From Ruminiclostridium cellulolyticum H10 (GTDB lineage Bacteria > Bacillota > Clostridia > Acetivibrionales > DSM-1351): a stretch of 64,000 nt of DNA. The DNA is taken from contig NC_011898.1 of NCBI RefSeq assembly GCF_000022065.1, forward strand, positions 3,661,501 through 3,725,500, read 5' to 3'. The notes under the pieces are model-generated. The model saw only the letters and a program-made list of their open reading frames with translations. It searched no databases and was not told the origin of the DNA. The position numbers were made by a program, and so were the translations under genes. This document shows positions 62,074 through 64,000 of this stretch, piece by piece. Position 1 is the first letter of the stretch, and the number at the start of each line of letters is the position of its first letter.

Positions 62074-62751
62074 ATGAATCCATTTCAAAGAAATGTACTT
62101 CCACTTAAAGAAGTAATTTATATAGAAGTTAAAAATAGAATACTAAATCTTGAGTATAAACCCGGGCAAATGATAAGCGAGACAGAAATATCCGAGCTTC
62201 TCAATGTCAGCAGGACACCTGTAAGGGAAGTATTTATACGTCTTTCCTTAGAAAAGCTGATTGATATATACCCCCAAAAAGGTACCTTTGTATCACTGGT
62301 AGACCTTTCTTATGTAAAGGAAAGTGTTTATATGAGAAACATTCTGGAATGTCAGATAGCAGGCGAAATAATCAACAGCGGATTAAAGACTTTACCTGCT
62401 GAAATAAAAAAGAACATAGGGTTACAGAAATATCTCGTTGAAAATGAAGGCAATATAGAAGAATTTCTGGAACTTGATAACGACTTTCACAAGGTTATTT
62501 TCAAGGCTGTAAACCATGATACAATATGGGACATTATAAGTACAACCAGAATCCACTACAATAGATTCAGGCTTTTAACAATGTATGAGCCGGAAATGAT
62601 GAAAAAAGTGTATCAAGAGCATTTCGACATTATGAATAAAATTGAAGAGGGGGACAAAAAAGGCTGCAATGCGTTACTCAAGCAGCATCATTACAACGGT
62701 CTCGAGCATACAGATATCCTAAAGGAAAAGTACCCGGGATACTTTCTGTAA
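62074..62751 (+). CDS. GntR-family (FCD/FadR-type) regulator
   Basis: A 225-residue protein. Winged helix at residues about 10-70 (KPGQMISETEISELLNVSRT, PVREVFIRLSLEKLI, PQKGTFVSLVD) and a helical FCD domain with metal-type His in DNDFHKVIFKA and later HFDIMNKIEEG. It is divergent from the KDG/KDPG genes and likely controls them in response to a sugar acid. ATG 62074 after GGAG. Confidence 0.9.
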   Translation: MNPFQRNVLPLKEVIYIEVKNRILNLEYKPGQMISETEISELLNVSRTPVREVFIRLSLEKLIDIYPQKGTFVSLVDLSYVKESVYMRNILECQIAGEIINSGLKTLPAEIKKNIGLQKYLVENEGNIEEFLELDNDFHKVIFKAVNHDTIWDIISTTRIHYNRFRLLTMYEPEMMKKVYQEHFDIMNKIEEGDKKGCNALLKQHHYNGLEHTDILKEKYPGYFL

Positions 62752-62778
62752 GATAATGGCATAGTTTTTCTGTTCAAC

Positions 62779-63005
62779 ACCAGTACTCCCGTATGAAATT
62801 ATATCAATGATTGCTTCCAAGATATTTGCAAGAGTTCATAGCGGCTGCTCATCTTAGGATATTTTACCGTCGCTCACATTCATCGTCCACGATTCATTGT
62901 GTCGCTAAAACCTACATCGTGATAGGTTTTCCGGTAAAATATCCGTATTCGCCGATAAACAACTGCAAATATCTTTAACCAAGCTTCCATTGATACAATT
63001 TATAC
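62779..63005. repeat. Hairpin element, copy 2, with a palindromic insertion
   Basis: The flanks (62783-62820 and 62979-63005) match copy 1 at 52251-52310, including GTACTCCCGTAT and ATCAATGATTGCTTCCAA. Between them lies a 156-base insert (62821-62976) flanked by a CCAA duplication. The insert is itself palindromic: GATATTTGCA near its start and TGCAAATATC near its end, and GGATATTTTACCG / CGGTAAAATATCC inside. A small mobile hairpin has landed in the loop of another. Confidence 0.7.
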
Positions 63006-63057
63006 TAGCGTACAAGTTAAAAAGACATAAATTTATTTTGCGACAAACCCATTTTCC

Positions 63058-63663
63058 CTACATACTGACTTTGCGGCTTCTGGTTACTTCGAACTTTTCC
63101 AGCCAGCCTTTTTTAAATTTAAGTGAAATAAAGCCGGTAATACTGGTGGCGAGTGCTCCAAGAGAATCAACTATAAGGTCCTTCATAGTATCAGCCAAAG
63201 CTGCTCTTCCCACCATAGGACTTCCATCCTCATGGGCAAATTTCTGCATATTCAACCCAAGCAGCTTGTCAAAGGCAAATTCATATATCTCCCACAATGC
63301 GCCTATTGCCAATGCGAAAGAAAAGGCAAAAGCTGCAACAAACAAAGGACTCAGGTTTATTTGTACCTTTTCAGAATCATTTAAAAGCTTTACGATAGAA
63401 AACCCGAGTGCTCCTATCATTGCACCACTGAAGGTATGGAGGACAGTGTCCCAGTGGGGTATCTTGTAGTAAAAACTTCTGACCTCACCAAGGTATATTG
63501 CTGCATAAAGGAAAAATACAAAAACTATGTGCATAAAGCCGGGAATATTAATCCTCCATTTTCTTTCAATAATTGATGGAAGAAACATTATAATCATACC
63601 CATAATACACTGAATGAGCATTAAGACATAATCACTTCTCAGTTTAACAAATTCTTCTCCCAA
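63058..63663 (-). CDS. YjdF-like polytopic membrane protein (DUF2238 type)
   Basis: A 201-residue protein from TTG 63663, with several spans and the motifs HWDTVLHTFSGAMIGALGF and ALAIGALWEIYEFAFDKLLG, which recall DUF2238/YjdF proteins. The same frame stays open upstream to 63783 and encodes an extra span (FWFVFATLVLSTGFSLVNVI); GAGGTGAT then ends in ACT ATT, so the real start may be a rare ATT codon at 63783. Function unknown. Confidence 0.7.
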   Translation of the reverse strand: MGEEFVKLRSDYVLMLIQCIMGMIIMFLPSIIERKWRINIPGFMHIVFVFFLYAAIYLGEVRSFYYKIPHWDTVLHTFSGAMIGALGFSIVKLLNDSEKVQINLSPLFVAAFAFSFALAIGALWEIYEFAFDKLLGLNMQKFAHEDGSPMVGRAALADTMKDLIVDSLGALATSITGFISLKFKKGWLEKFEVTRSRKVSM

Positions 63664-63900
63664 AACAGGCTTTGATGGTGCAGTAATAACATTAACCAGG
63701 GAAAAGCCCGTGGATAAAACTAATGTGGCAAAGACAAACCAAAACGTAGTCTTTTCCCAATTTATTTTTTTCTTTATAAAAATAGTATCACCTCATAAAA
63801 TTAAATAATCTATATAAATATTTAAATCGTCTTAATGAATACTTTATAACAGTGAAAATTCATGGTCAAGTTTAATTTTTGCCTGTTAAGCTAAAAACAA

Positions 63901-63944
63901 GCCGCATAATTATGCCAACTGTAGATTGACACTGATTGTGCGGC
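63901..63944 (-). terminator. Hairpin near the right edge
   Basis: GCCGCATAAT / ATTGTGCGGC arms, T-rich on the minus-strand side, probably a terminator for a leftward gene outside the window. From 63784 to 64000 I see no other gene. Confidence 0.5.
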
Positions 63945-64000
63945 TCATGGTATAAATGGTCTGCAAATCATTTATAAGACTTAGTATAGACTTCAATTCA

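Overview
The window looks like a low-GC Gram-positive anaerobe of the Clostridia, most like the mesophilic cellulolytic group around Ruminiclostridium. That placement is an inference. It rests on AGGAGG-type ribosome binding sites with frequent TTG/GTG starts, a serine T-box leader, a HydE hydrogenase maturase, a KDPG kinase/aldolase pair and a sporulation gene fragment.

Positions 1 to about 49,370 belong to one large integrative and conjugative element (ICE), read almost entirely on the minus strand; its left end lies outside the window. In the order of transcription (right to left) it carries: a hypothetical gene; a 2,077-residue methylase/helicase with a tandem duplication of its tail; small genes around an XRE repressor with strongly palindromic operators; many short Cys-rich or hypothetical genes joined by a repeated linker; an HNH nuclease and an ASCH protein; ParA, ParB, an ankyrin protein and a Toprim primase-like protein; an oriT-like cluster of inverted repeats and a ribbon-helix-helix protein; a cargo patch with VirB4 fragments and a class III cyclase-like protein; a MobP-type relaxase and a VirD4 coupling ATPase; a DNA methyltransferase and a radical SAM protein; then the transfer machine.

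The transfer machine is the most unusual part. VirB2-, VirB6- and VirB3/PrgI-like subunits, a VirB4 ATPase split into two genes and an M23 wall hydrolase share one gene run with a nearly complete Tad-type pilus set: two CpaE-like ATPases, CpaB, TadA, TadB, TadC, three tiny membrane peptides and two TadE-like proteins. Between them sit an SLH-domain surface protein, a 1,757-residue secreted repeat protein and a type I toxin locus of the holin-like family. Together these suggest an element that builds both a conjugation channel and a pilus or adhesin apparatus across a Gram-positive wall.

The right junction (about 49,371) lies inside a spoIIID homologue: only its C-terminal 47 codons remain on the chromosome side. 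The element therefore interrupts, or rebuilds at its other end, an essential mother-cell sporulation regulator.

Positions 49,371-64,000 are chromosome: a TetR regulator with an A9 tract at its start, divergent from a macrolide-type glycosyltransferase; a secreted NlpC/P60-like protein; serS with its T-box; an HD protein; a PatB-like C-S lyase; cysK; separate coaB and coaC; hydE; a PH-domain protein; the KDG kinase/KDPG aldolase pair with a divergent GntR regulator; and a YjdF-like membrane protein. Two copies of a hairpin element flank this region, one with a second palindromic element inserted in its loop.
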